Positions 10,201 to 20,373 of a stretch of DNA of 64,000 nt are shown here, piece by piece (position 1 is the first letter of the stretch; the number at the start of each line of letters is the position of its first letter). This stretch comes from Mytilus californianus. Its lineage: Eukaryota; Mollusca; Bivalvia; Mytilida; Mytilidae. The notes under the pieces were generated by a model. It made no database searches. It had not been told where the DNA came from and saw only the letters and a list, made by a program, of their open reading frames with translations. Made by a program: the position numbers and the translations under genes. Location: the NCBI RefSeq assembly GCF_021869535.1, contig NW_026262668.1, positions 70,825,558 through 70,889,557 of the forward strand, in the 5' to 3' direction.

Positions 10201-12320
10201 CAATTTTATGGTAAAACTTCTCTTGTGTTGATTTTTACTCATTTTGGTCAATTAGATTATTATTAAGAAATATGTTTTAAGATCTCCTCTCCGTTAACCT
10301 CGTGTCAATTCCCGTCCAAACTTCATGGTCTTCCAAAATTTTCTACTTACCGTTTAAGGCAACTGATATATGTATTACCACAAAGAGATATGTCCAATAA
10401 ACTTTACAGCAACATGACAATGAATTTCAAACTAGAAAAACTTTTGTCTGATACCTTAATAGAAATCTTTTTTTATACGGTCATATTTTCCTTACCTTGT
10501 TTTGGCGGCCTTTGTGGTGATATTTGGGTTCATGGCTATTGAACTTTTGATAATATCTGACGTCCAATATTTCATTTTGAGCACTACTGGCAAAATATAA
10601 AATTTTAAAAATTAGCTTACGGCGCATCGAATTGATTTTGTATCGTAATTTTACTGTTGTTATCGAGAGCTACAGTTTTGAAAGGTGAGCGATACAGGTT
10701 CCCTAGAGCCTCTAGTTTCGTTTTTTTTTTTTTTTTATTCTTTCGTGCAATTTGAAAAAATAATATTAACTACGTTAATTGTTTGCAGGGCCTTCCTCTC
10801 TAGTTCACATCCACCAAAAGGAAGATCCTACATGGATAGACATATCTTTAAAGGTAACGTTTTCACTATATACACTGCAGAAGAATGGGAAAATACATAA
10901 ACTTATACCTTCATTATAAAAATAAGGAGATGTAGTATGATTGCAATGAAAAAAACTATCCACCAGAGACAAAAGAACGAGGATGTAACAAATACAGGTC
11001 ACTCTACGTTCTTCAACTATGAAAAGAATCCTAAACCTTATAGTAAGCTAAACAAAGTGGCCGTAACAACTTAAATGAGAAACCGACGGCTGTTTTATAC
11101 TACAATTATAGCAGGCAGCAACCAACAATAAACACTTGATAGTGATCTCTGGTTATTTTTCATACAGTGCGAAATTTATAAGTCTAGCCTCCTCCCCCCA
11201 ACAAACAACTAAGACTATGGCTATCATTTTAGATAAAACACACGATAAATAGATATAATTTTTATAGTTGTATAATATATACATAAGTATCTATTCGCGA
11301 ATTTAAATTTAACAGGTGGACATTCAATACAAAATGTATTTTAAAAAATAAAATTAATATATACATATTATGCTTAAATGCATGAAAAATGGGCTAGATT
11401 ACATCCATCCGTCACCTGAATTTTCTTATTATAAATGCGAGTTATATATTTCCGACAGAAAGACATTGAACTTGACATCCCCGACAAAAACGAGATAAAA
11501 TTTATGGAAAAGGAGGAAAAGAAGAAGGGAACAGGAACAAACAACTTATTTAAAGATGCAAAAAAAAGAAGTCAGAAGGAGAATAACCAAGCTAAAAAGA
11601 AACGAACAACAGGTATAACAAAAGTATAAACAAATGTCAATAATATAAGTGAAATCATTTATTTTTATATACGCCTGTTCATTGTTTTATATGAAAATGA
11701 GGAGATGTGGTATGATTACCCATGAGACAACTATATTTAGGATCAAAGTACAATTATGTGAACAATTACAGGTCACCGTTTGGCCTTCAACAATGAGCAA
11801 AATCCCATACCCAAAGTAATCTATAAAAGGCCCCGGGATGACAAAATGTGAGATAAATTGAAAGACAAAACTGACGGCCTGATTTGCACTACAACCTGAA
11901 GTAAAACGAAAAACAATTAAAGTAGACAGCAACAAACGACAACTACTGGATCATAGGCTCATGGTTTGTGATATACACAAAGCGGTGTTAAACATATACG
12001 TGAGCGCTCAACCCTCTTGTGCACTAATTACAAGGGACCATTGTAAAATTTAAGTGAAAAGAAACTTATTCCTAAAATGAAAATCGAATAACTTAATCTT
12101 TCGTAAATACCATGAAGTATGAACACACCTTTGTCTACACAAGACAGCGTGGAATTAGATGTAACGAATACAGTAAAAACGTTTTGGCCTAAAAAGTTTT
12201 GAAGTTGCATTGTTTTTCTTTTTAGATGGACTGAAAAAGACCAAGAAATCAATTTTTCAAGATTTCATCAGTTCGCTGTTGGCATGTTTCAGGAATCAAA
12301 AAAAAGGAGAAGAAATATAG
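7203..12320 (+). CDS. Six-exon gene for a charged, lysine-rich protein of about 210 aa, family unknown
   Basis: Exons are 7203-7208, 8965-9136, 9662-9802, 10789-10853, 11459-11612 and 12226-12320. Every junction is GT-AG with a pyrimidine-rich acceptor, and the phases (0,1,1,0,1) join into one frame of 633 nt ending in TAG. Translation could begin at ATG 7203, preceded by an in-frame stop, or at ATG 8965, which opens exon 2. The protein is hydrophilic with no signal peptide or membrane segment. Residues about 15-55 (exon 2) and 60-95 (exon 3) look like diverged copies of one helical unit with a shared EFW core. Residues about 140-190 are a lysine-rich tract with nuclear-localisation character. 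The C-terminus is short and more hydrophobic (FQDFISSLLACF). Introns carry a MITE and two family-R repeats. I do not recognise the family, and cytoplasmic or nuclear location is a guess. Confidence in the gene structure is high; function is unknown. Confidence 0.8.
7573..7829. mobile_element. 257-bp MITE with 31-bp terminal inverted repeats, in intron 1
   Basis: The left end TTAGGGAACGACCATTTAAC pairs with the right end, read from the opposite strand as TTAGGGAGCAACCATTTAAC. Pairing runs on through CTTCAAAGGGGG. There are two mismatches over about 31 bp. The interior is A-rich with a poly-G run and no open frame. The outer TTA/TAA could be part of the target duplication. Confidence 0.8.
10915..11150 (+). 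repeat. Family R copy, decayed, in intron 4 of the six-exon gene
   Basis: It begins AAAATAAGGAGATGTAGTATG and keeps TCCACCAGAGAC and AACCGACGGCTGTTTTATAC. Divergence from the family is greater than at 20643. Confidence 0.6.
11690..11990 (+). repeat. Family R copy in intron 5 of the six-exon gene
   Basis: GAGGAGATGTGGTATGATTA, GGTCACCGTTTGGCCTTCAA and CTATAAAAGGCCCCGGGATG place it in family R, in the same + orientation as the other copies. Confidence 0.7.
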
Positions 12321-12430
12321 GCTATCTATTTATTTTGTGGTCGTTTAAATTATGTATTATACTTTCTAATTAAATTATTATTTTATTAAATATCTTTTTG
12401 TTTTTTTGTATAGAATAATAAATTATAATG
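12321..12430 (+). terminator. 3' UTR and probable polyadenylation signal of the six-exon gene
   Basis: After the TAG at 12318-12320 comes an AT-rich 3' UTR with AATAATAAATTATAATG at about 12415-12430, which contains an AATAAA-type signal. The cleavage site is not determined. Confidence 0.4.
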
Positions 12431-12500
12431 CCAAACCAAACAAGGTAGATGTACTTTGAAATTGTAGACATTTTTTTTTATTATTTACCTGTATCGTATC

Positions 12501-12608
12501 TAAATGAGTATAACACTGATTTCTCATATCTTTAATTGACATCAGAAATGATGGAGATCTGAAACAATAAATTAATCAGTTAATAATAATCATATGGATA
12601 TTCCTCTA
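12501..12608 (-). repeat. Candidate 3' LTR fragment of the gypsy element
   Basis: A 108-bp block (TAAATGAGTATAACACTG to ATATTCCTCTA) recurs in the same orientation at 18483-18590 with about 5 mismatches. The pair brackets the gypsy coding relic, as LTRs would. It is shorter than a usual LTR, and the TG...CA ends and target duplication are not visible, so partial LTRs are the best reading. Confidence 0.55.
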
Positions 12609-12763
12609 TTCCCCACAAGTCATTGGTATGTCTATTTGAAATATAACGATGACTGATTATGAGTAGACCTCTCTTTTGATCTAGTGAATTAACAAAAATG
12701 TATATGTCGTGTACATTTTATTATTTTGTACAAGTCATTACTTGTACAAAAACTTTGTACAAG

Positions 12764-13755
12764 TAATTACTTGTACGATGCCATCATTTAAGTTATTACT
12801 TGTACAAATATAATTGTACAAGTAATTACTTGTACACTTTTTGTTGAGAAAAAGATAATAACTTGTACAACTCACTATCTTTGAGTTATATTTGTTTCTT
12901 CCTTCTGTTTTTTTTTAAATATTTTATTCAAAACTCCTTATTTGGGTTTGTTATTTTGTTTTATTTTGTCATTTGTCCGGTTTTTATTTTCTTTTACCAT
13001 TTTTTCATATTTATTTGTTTGTTTATTTTTGCTTAGTAGACATTATACTTATACAGCGTATGTATTTTTTGAAATTTATGTCGAGTTTGTTCTTTCTTTT
13101 TTTTTCAAGCGTTCATTAGTATTGATTTTGAAATTTTGGAAGGTAACGAACGAACAAATACGTTTTGTGTATGCCCCCATGACCAACTCCAGAATGAGCT
13201 GTTTTAATCAGAGAGTAAAGTTCATCAACTGCACAATAAAAGATAATTTCGTCTCCTTTGCGAATGAGTTTTCAATTCCTGCTACATTCAAAACATCATA
13301 CTGCCTTAAGAAATATCTTTGAAGTGCTGTCTTTTTGGAACTTAATTTGGCCTCCTTCATATTACAAGTAGACTCTGTATCTTTCACACGTGAATACTGA
13401 ATTATCAGAAGATTTATTGTCATCCCACAATTTAATTATTTCATCATGAAATTTCTTTTCTACACTGTTTTCCATCTTTACACTTCAATTATGCCAACTG
13501 AACTAAACAATTTTGCTCACATATTGTTAAATTAAAAGTACTCTCATGTTAAAAATTTATATCTTAAAGCTTATTAAAACATTAGTTGTTTAAAGGAAAA
13601 AGATTTGTTTTGAAAATCAAATAGGCCAAGGTAGAATAATGATTTGTACATGTTATTATCATTCTCTCAAAAAAAATTGTACAAGTAATTACTTGACTTT
13701 GTACAATTGTATTTGTACAAGTAATAACTTGTATGATGGCATCATACAAGTAACT
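12764..13755. mobile_element. Inverted-repeat DNA element nested at the 3' end of the gypsy element
   Basis: About 110 bp at 12764-12873 is the inverse of 13642-13755. Both contain the self-complementary unit TTGTACAAGTAATTACTTGT and the string GATGCCATCAT next to the outer edge. Further TTGTACAAGT units extend outward to about 12710 on the left. The interior carries the integrase-like relic at 13095-13475. This makes it a decayed DNA transposon or a derivative of one. Confidence 0.65.
13095..13475 (-). pseudogene. Relic of an integrase-like protein (KRBA2/Ginger-type N-terminus)
   Basis: From ATG 13475 on minus the frame reads MENSVEKKFHDEIIKLWDDN. After frameshifts it continues with LRQYDVLNVAGIEN and then DELYSLIKTAHSGVGHGG. 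This is the N-terminal layout I know from KRAB-A-domain-containing-2-like proteins, which are domesticated or transposon-borne integrases. The HxxxGHGG part supplies the His pair of the HHCC zinc finger. The Cys pair and the DDE core are absent. There are at least three disruptions (TAA, TGA and TGA in the first frame). Family naming is from memory of motif style. Confidence 0.6.
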
Positions 13756-13759
13756 TTCT

Positions 13760-14169
13760 ATAGCTAATGTATGGAATCTTGGAACCATGACGGTTCTTTT
13801 CTCTGACGACTGGAATGTCTGATTGGCGCTGAAGCTTCTTTAGGAGGCGAAGAATTAGTTTGTGTCAAATCCATAGGAGTGCTTTGTGTAAAGGGCGTTT
13901 TCAGACCCTCTTTTGCTGTTGGTAAGTTTGGTAGTTGTGAATGATTCAACGCAATATCTGGAGGGTGTGACTCAATTAGGTGAGAGTCTTGATCCTGGTC
14001 GTTCTGTTCATCTGGTAGAGCAGACAAGTTTTCAGTGAGCACATTCTTTTCAGCACTAGGAGCAATAGAGAGCTTTGTTTCACCCTTAGGAGACGATTCA
14101 TGTAACACTGGCTTTATTTGTTTGGCTTATAATTTCAAATCACTGTCAATTGACATCCTTTCTGGGTAT
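13760..14169 (-). pseudogene. C-terminal tail of the gypsy polyprotein
   Basis: The minus-strand frame 13764-14108 is proline- and serine-rich and ends RHSSRQRKEPSWFQDSIH. An (S/R)R-R-x-P-x-W-x-x-D tail of this sort closes the pol polyprotein of many metazoan gypsy elements. It is out of frame with the integrase C-terminal piece upstream. Confidence 0.6.
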
Positions 14170-14640
14170 TTATAAATAAGAAGATGTGGTATATTTGTTC
14201 ACTGGTTCGTATTTCCGAATAAATTTTCTGTTGCGAAGGGTAACTCTAACCGATCCATCAACCCGTATTACATATTGGTCAAATTTTCTTACTACAATAA
14301 CTTGTCCTGTTTTGTCCCATTTCAGAGGATTCGCACCAATCTGGTTCTGGATTCGGAAATGGTCGCCAATAGTCAGTAGAGGTAGTTGTTTGGTGTGTTC
14401 GGAAAGTTTTTCCGATACCTTCATGTGTCTATGCCTCAAAGCCTCCTCGCGTTTCGATAAAGTGTCACGCCATGTGTCATGCGGTTTATACCGACCAGGA
14501 AGAATCGGAATGAAATCACGTATCGGGCGTCCAAATACACACATAGGTGACGATACTCTGGTGTCTCTATCAGATGTTTTGTAGGATTGCTCGTTGTAAA
14601 GAGTCTGTTTCAAGTTCGCCGTTTGGTCCATTGTTATCAA
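14170..14640 (-). pseudogene. Integrase C-terminal domain of the gypsy element
   Basis: The frame contains MCVFGRPIRDFIPI, EALRHRHMK and the GPY/F-like module KWDKTGQVIVVRKFDQY followed by VRVTLRNRKFIRKY. This is the target-binding C-terminal part of a Ty3/gypsy integrase. It overlaps the catalytic-core frame by about 70 bases in another register, so one frameshift near 14600 split them. The last residues (after about 14192) come from a family-R repeat end (AAGAAGATGTGGTAT), which marks a small insertion or recombination. Confidence 0.75.
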
Positions 14641-15190
14641 TGATAAAAAGTTTGACTGTTTTTACGCCAATTTCAGCTCTGCAATTGCTATGCAGAAAAG
14701 CAACCGATGAAAGACGATGGTGCACTCCCCATACTTTAAGGAATTGCCTTGTTGTAGAGTCAATAAATTCTGGACCTCCGTCCGAAGATAACTCATCAGG
14801 CATCCCGTAAGTAACAAATGTTCTTCGTAGGCATTCAATTAGACCTTGTGCACCATTGTGAGCCCTCTCAATAATTGGCCAGTAAGAATATCTGTCTACG
14901 ACCACCAGGTAGTTGACGCCCTTATAAGGGAAACAATCAGCGCACTCACATTGGAAAGGGTAAATCGGATAAACAAGTGGAGTTGGTGGAGCACTTGGTT
15001 GTGATGGTGCCGTTCGATTACATTGGTTACACTCATTTCGTAGATTAGTGATATCTGGGGTTATTACAGGCCAAAAGACGGACGATTCTGCTCTTGACAA
15101 CATTGACGTTACACCTTGATGTGCTGAATGGAGTATTGCCAAGACATTTTTGCGGAGGGCAGGTGGAATAACGATGCGATCCTTATACAT
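14570..15190 (-). pseudogene. Integrase zinc finger and catalytic core of the gypsy element
   Basis: The 206-codon frame starts in the HHCC finger (LHSAHQGV ... NECNQC). The catalytic triad is still visible: D in CADCFPYKGVNYLVVVDRY, D in ELSSDGGPEF, and E in HSNCRAEIGVKTVK. Spacing fits the D,D-35-E fold of retroviral-type integrases. The element is defective because neighbouring domains are in different frames. It lies downstream of RNase H, in the usual gypsy order. Confidence 0.85.
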
Positions 15191-15333
15191 GACTACACCA
15201 TCTACTGTGTAGAGGTCTTATCGAAACTGGAAGAATTCACGAAGTTCAGTAGGCATTTCATGGCGGAATTGAGACATCCAATTTTCGATTATTTCTACCA
15301 GTTTAACAATATCATCGTTACTGGTGGTAGCAA

Positions 15334-15413
15334 ATAAAGGTAACAGTAGTATACCGCTGTTCAAAAGTCGAAAATCGATTGAGAGAAAACACTCACTATG
15401 AACACACATCACA
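15334..15413 (-). repeat. Short repeat S inside the gypsy relic, copy 1
   Basis: AATAAAGGTAACAGTAGTATACC followed by GCTGTTCAAAAGTCG and ATCGATTGAGAGAAAAC matches 17143-17223, 17307-17387 and (in reverse) 26580-26650. It interrupts the region between RNase H and integrase. Confidence 0.6.
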
Positions 15414-15970
15414 ACAATCGTCTATCATGATTGAGGATAAGAAGTTGTGTCGAATGTCCTGAAAATACAAGTAATCAAATTGGTTGCTATCTTCATTAAT
15501 CAATGCTATGTCATCAATTAATTTGAGTTCTTCTGAAATACTTCCTGTTGGGTTCCGCAAAACGGCATCAGCAGCACGGTGTTTTGCTCCTGGGACATGC
15601 ATCATTCTGAATTTGTAACGCAATGCTTTTTCCTTAAGGTTTCGTAGCCTGGTATTTGAAATCTGGTCAAGTGATCTGTCCCCAAAAATTTTGAGTAATG
15701 GTTTGTGATGAACGGCAATTATGAGTTCTTCACAACAAGAACGAAATACCTCACTTTATCCAGTGCGTCAACAACAGCTAAGGCCTCCTCCTCTACTGGA
15801 GCATACCGAGATTCAGGACCATGAGTGAAGCGACTGCCTACTAGTATAATTGTCCAACCCTCGTGACAACACATTGGTAAAAGCTTTTGGCATTCGCAAT
15901 GCTTCTTGAATAACCAGAATCCAAGTCCGAATTTTGACCAGTCAGTTGCTAAGCATTAACGTCGGTTTAG
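15396..15970 (-). pseudogene. RNase H domain of the gypsy element, broken
   Basis: Across frames on minus one reads LATDWSKFGLGFWLFKKHC, then HGPESRYAPVEEEALAVVDA, then KHCVT-like and YKFRMMHVPGAKHRAADA. These are the D (ATDWSK), E (EEEAL) and histidine/aspartate (GAKHRAADA) sites of a gypsy RNase H. Stops and frameshifts separate the blocks. Confidence 0.75.
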
Positions 15971-16900
15971 AATTGTCAAATATGCGCACTCCTTCCTCGA
16001 TTTCACTAACAATTGCTGTCTTTGTTTTTTGGCAGAGATTTTCTAGCTAAGTATCCCAACGAAACGGTGTGTCCGGTTTGGTCAATTGACAAAAGGGTTG
16101 TAAACGATCAGCCATACTAAATGCATATGGAACCTGATTGACAAGGCCAAACCACGATCGAACATCTTTTATGTTCTTCGGTGGGGGGAAATCTGATGTC
16201 GCTTGCATGTATCTTTTGAAAGGGCGCACACTATCGTTTGTAATTTCGAATCAAGCAAACTCAACTGTATCTTGTGCGAAGTTGAATTTCTCTGGGTTTA
16301 AAGTTATACCATTTTTCCACAAAGCACAAACCAATGACAATCCTGAACAAAACTTTCCTCAATATCATCGGACCACAGAAGAGTATCGTCGACACATTTA
16401 GTCTTGTATGGCACATCGGCCACAATCTCTTCGAATCGTCTTGTGTAACAATCACCTGATGCGATGTATCCTTGGGGGCAGTCTTGTACCTGTATCTACC
16501 CCATGGGGTGATAAAGGTGGTAAGATGTCGATCTTCCCTTCTGATTGGTATACTATGGTTACCATTCCTAGCGTCACATATAGTCTTTTCTTGCCCTGAG
16601 AGACTGATCTTGCCTGATGAAAAGGAGATTGTGTGTGATGTGTTTCCCTTATTGCGTGAGCGTGAGAGCCTGAAAATCTACTGTTCGTCTTGATTTCCCA
16701 TTCTTTTTGGGACATATAACCATACGATGACACCATGTTACGGGTTCGCAGACTGGAACGGGCTCAATCATACCTAGCCTGACGTCTTGATCTAAGGATG
16801 CTTTCACGTCGTCCTGTCAGTACAAGAGAACAGGAACCGGAGTGTGACATGCAACTGGCGTTGCTTGAGGGTCGATCATAAGTTTCAATTTGGACAATTT
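15970..16900 (-). pseudogene. Reverse transcriptase domain of the gypsy element, broken
   Basis: On minus the motif chain is visible across frames: PVTWCHRMVICPKKNGK-like sequence near 16740-16690, then KRLYVTLGM near 16580, then PLSPHGVDTG near 16500. The catalytic box CVDDTLLWSDDIEESF follows near 16400-16350, then LNPEKFNF-like sequence near 16290. The box reads CVDD in place of YVDD, a form seen in this gypsy lineage. Several stops and shifts abolish function. Confidence 0.75.
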
Positions 16901-17173
16901 TAGTTCATTTTGTATTTTGAACCTGTTCTCATCGATTGTCTGGAAGAAAGTGCTAGTGGCGCTTCCGGTGATTTCACCAATAGTAGGAAAGTTCTCAGAT
17001 ATTATACCAAGTGTAATGCAAGCCTCTTTGCTGAGAAAGAATTTGTCTGGGCTGTCTGTGGTGTACACAATTTGTCTAGTTTCTTGTTCGTGGTTATCTT
17101 GGTCTTTTCCTGGTAGTCTGAGAATGACAGCCCTAAGTGTAAATAAAGGCAATAGTAGTATGCCGCTGTTCAA
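16817..17173 (-). pseudogene. Protease-to-RT linker of the gypsy element
   Basis: The frame carries FFLSKEACITLGIISENFPTIGE, the segment that joins the aspartic protease to RT in this gypsy group, then ends at PVPVLLY. The N-terminal residues come from repeat S and are not native. Confidence 0.65.
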
Positions 17174-17387
17174 TAGTCATAGATCGATTTAACTGAAAGA
17201 AATCCGGGTCACAAACCGGGTCAGATGTACACAATTTGTCTAGTTTCTTGTTCGTGGTTATCTTGGTCCTTTCTTGGTAGTCTGAGAATGACAGCCCTAC
17301 GTATAAATAAAGGCAATAGTAGTATACCGCTGTTCAATAGTCATAGATCGATTTAACTGAAACAAATCCGGGTCACAAACCGGGTCA
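17062..17387. repeat. Tandem duplication of about 164 bp in the protease region
   Basis: TGTACACAATTTGTCTAGTT at 17062 recurs at 17226. Both copies run through the short repeat S (AATAAAGGCAATAGTAGTAT) to ATCCGGGTCACAAACCGGGT. The copies differ at only a few bases, so the duplication is much younger than the decay of the host element. Confidence 0.85.
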
Positions 17388-17728
17388 CAAACAATGTCTT
17401 TGTTGTAAGCGTCGTGCATCTTCATATTCACCGGTATGAGGTCACGTTTTGTTAGTCCAATTTTGTGAAGCACTTTGATTCCAGCTAGACAACTTTGGCA
17501 ACCAGTGTCGGACATTGCAGGGATGACTGTATTTCTCTGTTGAGACACTACAGAGTTTTGAAAACCAAGCTGCTTGTAATCATCTTCTACAACCTTTACA
17601 ACTATGTTGATGAACGTCTGCGGTTGCGATTGTCGTTTAATCCATGTGTTATACATCTGCGAGTAAAGATGATGATCAAGTTTGATGGTTCTTTTCCCTT
17701 GAGGGGACACAGTTGTCGCACAAAGCAC
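17297..17728 (-). pseudogene. Aspartic protease region of the gypsy element
   Basis: The frame contains VIPAMSDTGCQSCLAG, where DTG is the active-site loop of a retropepsin. LTKRDLIPVNMKMHDAYNKD follows. The natural reading then breaks into DPVCDPD and repeat S, so the domain is interrupted by the 164-bp duplication and by a frameshift. Confidence 0.75.
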
Positions 17729-17735
17729 TTTCAGT

Positions 17736-18329
17736 TTATTCAGTTGGTTTCACTTTTGGCTTACTGGTATTGTTTCGACATACGGATTCATGATAGTTTT
17801 CACGTTTACAGTTTTTGCAAGTATGCCCGTATGCAGGACAGTCTTTCTTCCTGATTTTGGGTGGAGCACTTTTCCGTGCATCACGTAAGATAGCTTCTGT
17901 GTAATAGACACTATGTTCACATCCTGTACATTGCAATGTAAATTTACAAACGCTGGCTTGGCCTCGGAGTCTGGCTCCAAATGAACGAACTGTCTCATCG
18001 CGATCCTGTGTCATGCCATAAAGAGAAACACGTGCTACCATAGTGTTTTCCTCTCTCACTGTCAGTGTTCGCATGGCTGCATGTACTTCTTGTTCAGATT
18101 TATCAACTAGTGAGACACCGGCAGATCTTGTAATGTCTCGTCGCAAAGTTTCATCACAACATTCTAGTAGCTGAATACCAAGGTCTTTGCCGCTGACCTT
18201 AGTTGTTTGAATGTAGTTTTTCCATCGAGATACAAAGTATGTCCAATCTTCACTGGAACCAGCTGATGCAACAGTTGGACGTTTTACTTTTTCTAATGTT
18301 GCTGAGACAATGGCATCACCGGCTGCCAA
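17736..18329 (-). pseudogene. Gag-like protein of the gypsy element
   Basis: A 197-codon frame resembles the retrotransposon gag core (SEDWTYFVSRWKNYI near the start, MTQDRDETVRSFGARLRG in the middle) and ends in a zinc-knuckle-like tail. The knuckle reads CKNCKRENYHESVC, a C-x2-C-x5-H-x3-C spacing instead of x2-x4-x4, so the histidine has moved by one place. No ATG opens the frame; the nearest upstream candidate is ACG, and the listed start codon is TTG. The protein would have bound the element RNA and formed particles. Confidence 0.7.
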
Positions 18330-18482
18330 ATGAACCGTTGCTTAAGTTGTAAGTAATGCTGCAACCACAACAGTGTCGATATTATCTGTCTCATATTGGC
18401 AATCCGGTACTGGGCACTCTCACTGCAGGCATGTTGTAACGTTATGTTAATAGTTTTGAAAAGTGTTGAGACATCTCCATAA

Positions 18483-18590
18483 TAAATGAGTATAACACTG
18501 TTTTCTCATATCTTTAATTGACATCAGAAATAATGAAGATCTGAAACAATAAATCAATCAATTAATAATAATCATATGGATATTCCTCTA
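18483..18590 (-). repeat. Candidate 5' LTR fragment of the gypsy element
   Basis: Direct-repeat partner of 12501-12608 (about 5 of 108 bases differ). It lies about 150 bp upstream of gag in the element's own orientation. Confidence 0.55.
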
Positions 18591-18599
18591 GTATCTAAA

Positions 18600-18741
18600 C
18601 CTTATTAACTCCCCTCCGAGTTGATTATATTTGAGGAGGAGGTGGTTTGATAATGAACGAAAAACTTACAATTGTCTGATAAAATAGGGAAAGTTAATGT
18701 GAAATAAAGTGTATATCATATCTAACACAAAGTACACGTAA

Positions 18742-18772
<31 letters not shown>

Positions 18773-19305
18773 CAAGTTTATGGACTTATAATTACAGTGG
18801 AATGACAAGACTGGTTGATTTTCAACCATTCATGCAGGCTAAATCACGCATCAGTGTTTAGAGCTCGAGTAACATCTAAACTTAATTTTTTTTCTGGTCG
18901 TAGACTCAGAAATACGGTGTAAAATCTTTCAGTTGTCACTTTCTTTTCATATTTCCAGAAATTGCACTTTGGGAAAACTCTACGAGTGGGCAAAAAGCTG
19001 AATACGAAGCTATTGACTTTGCAAAATTATTATTTTCAGCCTGCAGCCCATTTATATCGAAACAAAGCGGCCATTTCTTAATTTGTCACTCCACTTTTAG
19101 TAGCTGGACGGGTACCATAAATATTAGACAGGAACTTGGTATCTGAGTCATCGGAATTCTTTCCTATTTTAGTTGCATTTTTGTTTTTGCTCGCAATTAC
19201 TGAAAGCAAGTACAATGTACTTATCATGCTGTTACGAAATCATACCTCCTTACGCTCTAATAATGGTTGCTGTAATTTATAGCAGAATAAACTACCACAT
19301 CTTTT
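18600..19305. other. No gene seen; (TA)n microsatellite
   Basis: A TA run occupies about 18747-18771. I see no repeat family or coding signal in the rest. Confidence 0.4.
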
Positions 19306-19309
19306 TTAT

Positions 19310-19620
19310 AATTATGAAATTAGGAGATATGGTATGGTTGACAATTAGATACTATCCACCAGAATCCAAAGAGCTTAGATTTAAACGATTTAAACGGTTT
19401 TGCGTTTACTGCTTAGGTCCTTTTGATTGTTATGCTCTCGAAAGCTCAAAGATATACTTTAATTTTCCAAACTTTAAGTCAAGAGCGAACCGCATGAAGA
19501 TACAAAATAGAAGATGTGGTATGATTGCCAATGAAACAACTTTCCTCAAGACATCAAACGACGTAGAAATAAGCAACTATAGGTCACCGTACAGGTTCTT
19601 CAGGAAACATGTATCGTGCA
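19310..19620 (+). repeat. Two partial family-R copies
   Basis: AGGAGATATGGTATGGTTGA at 19321 and AGAAGATGTGGTATGATTGCC at 19510 are two 5' ends in the same orientation, about 190 bp apart. The 154-aa open frame covering both is produced by the repeats. Confidence 0.65.
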
Positions 19621-19639
19621 CACGGAAATCGATATAGTA

Positions 19640-20370
19640 TCTGTTTTACTTCATTATTAAATATTTTCACATTAACCTTGAAAATGATCAAAAGCCTAAG
19701 CTTCTAATGATATACACTGTTACATTTTGCTCACCACCAGGGAAGATATCAATGGTAATAATTCTAATATTATAGATTGACAATATATCATTATATTTTC
19801 ACACGAGAAATCCATGGACAAAATATTTTTTGATGCGAGAATTGCCTCTCCCGCAGATTTTTTTAAAAGAAATATTCGCTTTCTTCAAAATAATTATCTT
19901 GGCCTTGTGTTGAAAATCTGCGGCCCGCCACAGATTTTTCATTTATTGGATTCCTTCTGCCGATTTGTGGTTAGATAAAAATAATAATCTTCGACCTTGT
20001 ATTGAAACTCTGTAGGGTTACAGTCGCAGTTTATTATGATAATAATGGTTCACGGCTTTCCACAGTATATATAATTCTTTGCCATTATAATAATAAAAAA
20101 AAAACAAAGTAAACTATCCTTTTTTTAAAGCAGAGAAAAATATGTTACTTTGATTGCTTTGTTCTTTTTCATACAATGTATCATAGTTATCAACAACAAC
20201 AAAATAATAATAGGAAAACTTAATAAACATCTTTTTTTTCTGTTCATAAATAAAAATTAAAAAAAGGAGGTGCGAACAGTAAAGTTAGTTGTGATTAATG
20301 TCAAGTTCTGATGGGAAAGGTCAATTTGGAAGTGAGAAATGTTAAGCTGAATCGATAAATGAAAACCATA
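19640..20370. other. No gene seen; diverged short tandem repeat
   Basis: AATTATCTTGGCCTTGTGTTG at about 19890 and AATAATCTTCGACCTTGTATTG at about 19985 form a diverged tandem unit of about 95-100 bp, with CTGCGGCCCGCCACAG between them. Confidence 0.4.
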
Positions 20371-20373
20371 GGC

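Noticed and set aside
12942..13322. 126-aa + strand frame
   Set aside because: It runs antisense through the integrase-like relic and a T-rich tract; the minus strand carries the meaningful motifs.
14186..14584. 132-aa + strand frame in the gypsy region
   Set aside because: Antisense shadow of the integrase C-terminal domain.
19173..19637. 154-aa open frame
   Set aside because: It spans two family-R repeat ends; the translated residues recur wherever the repeat does.
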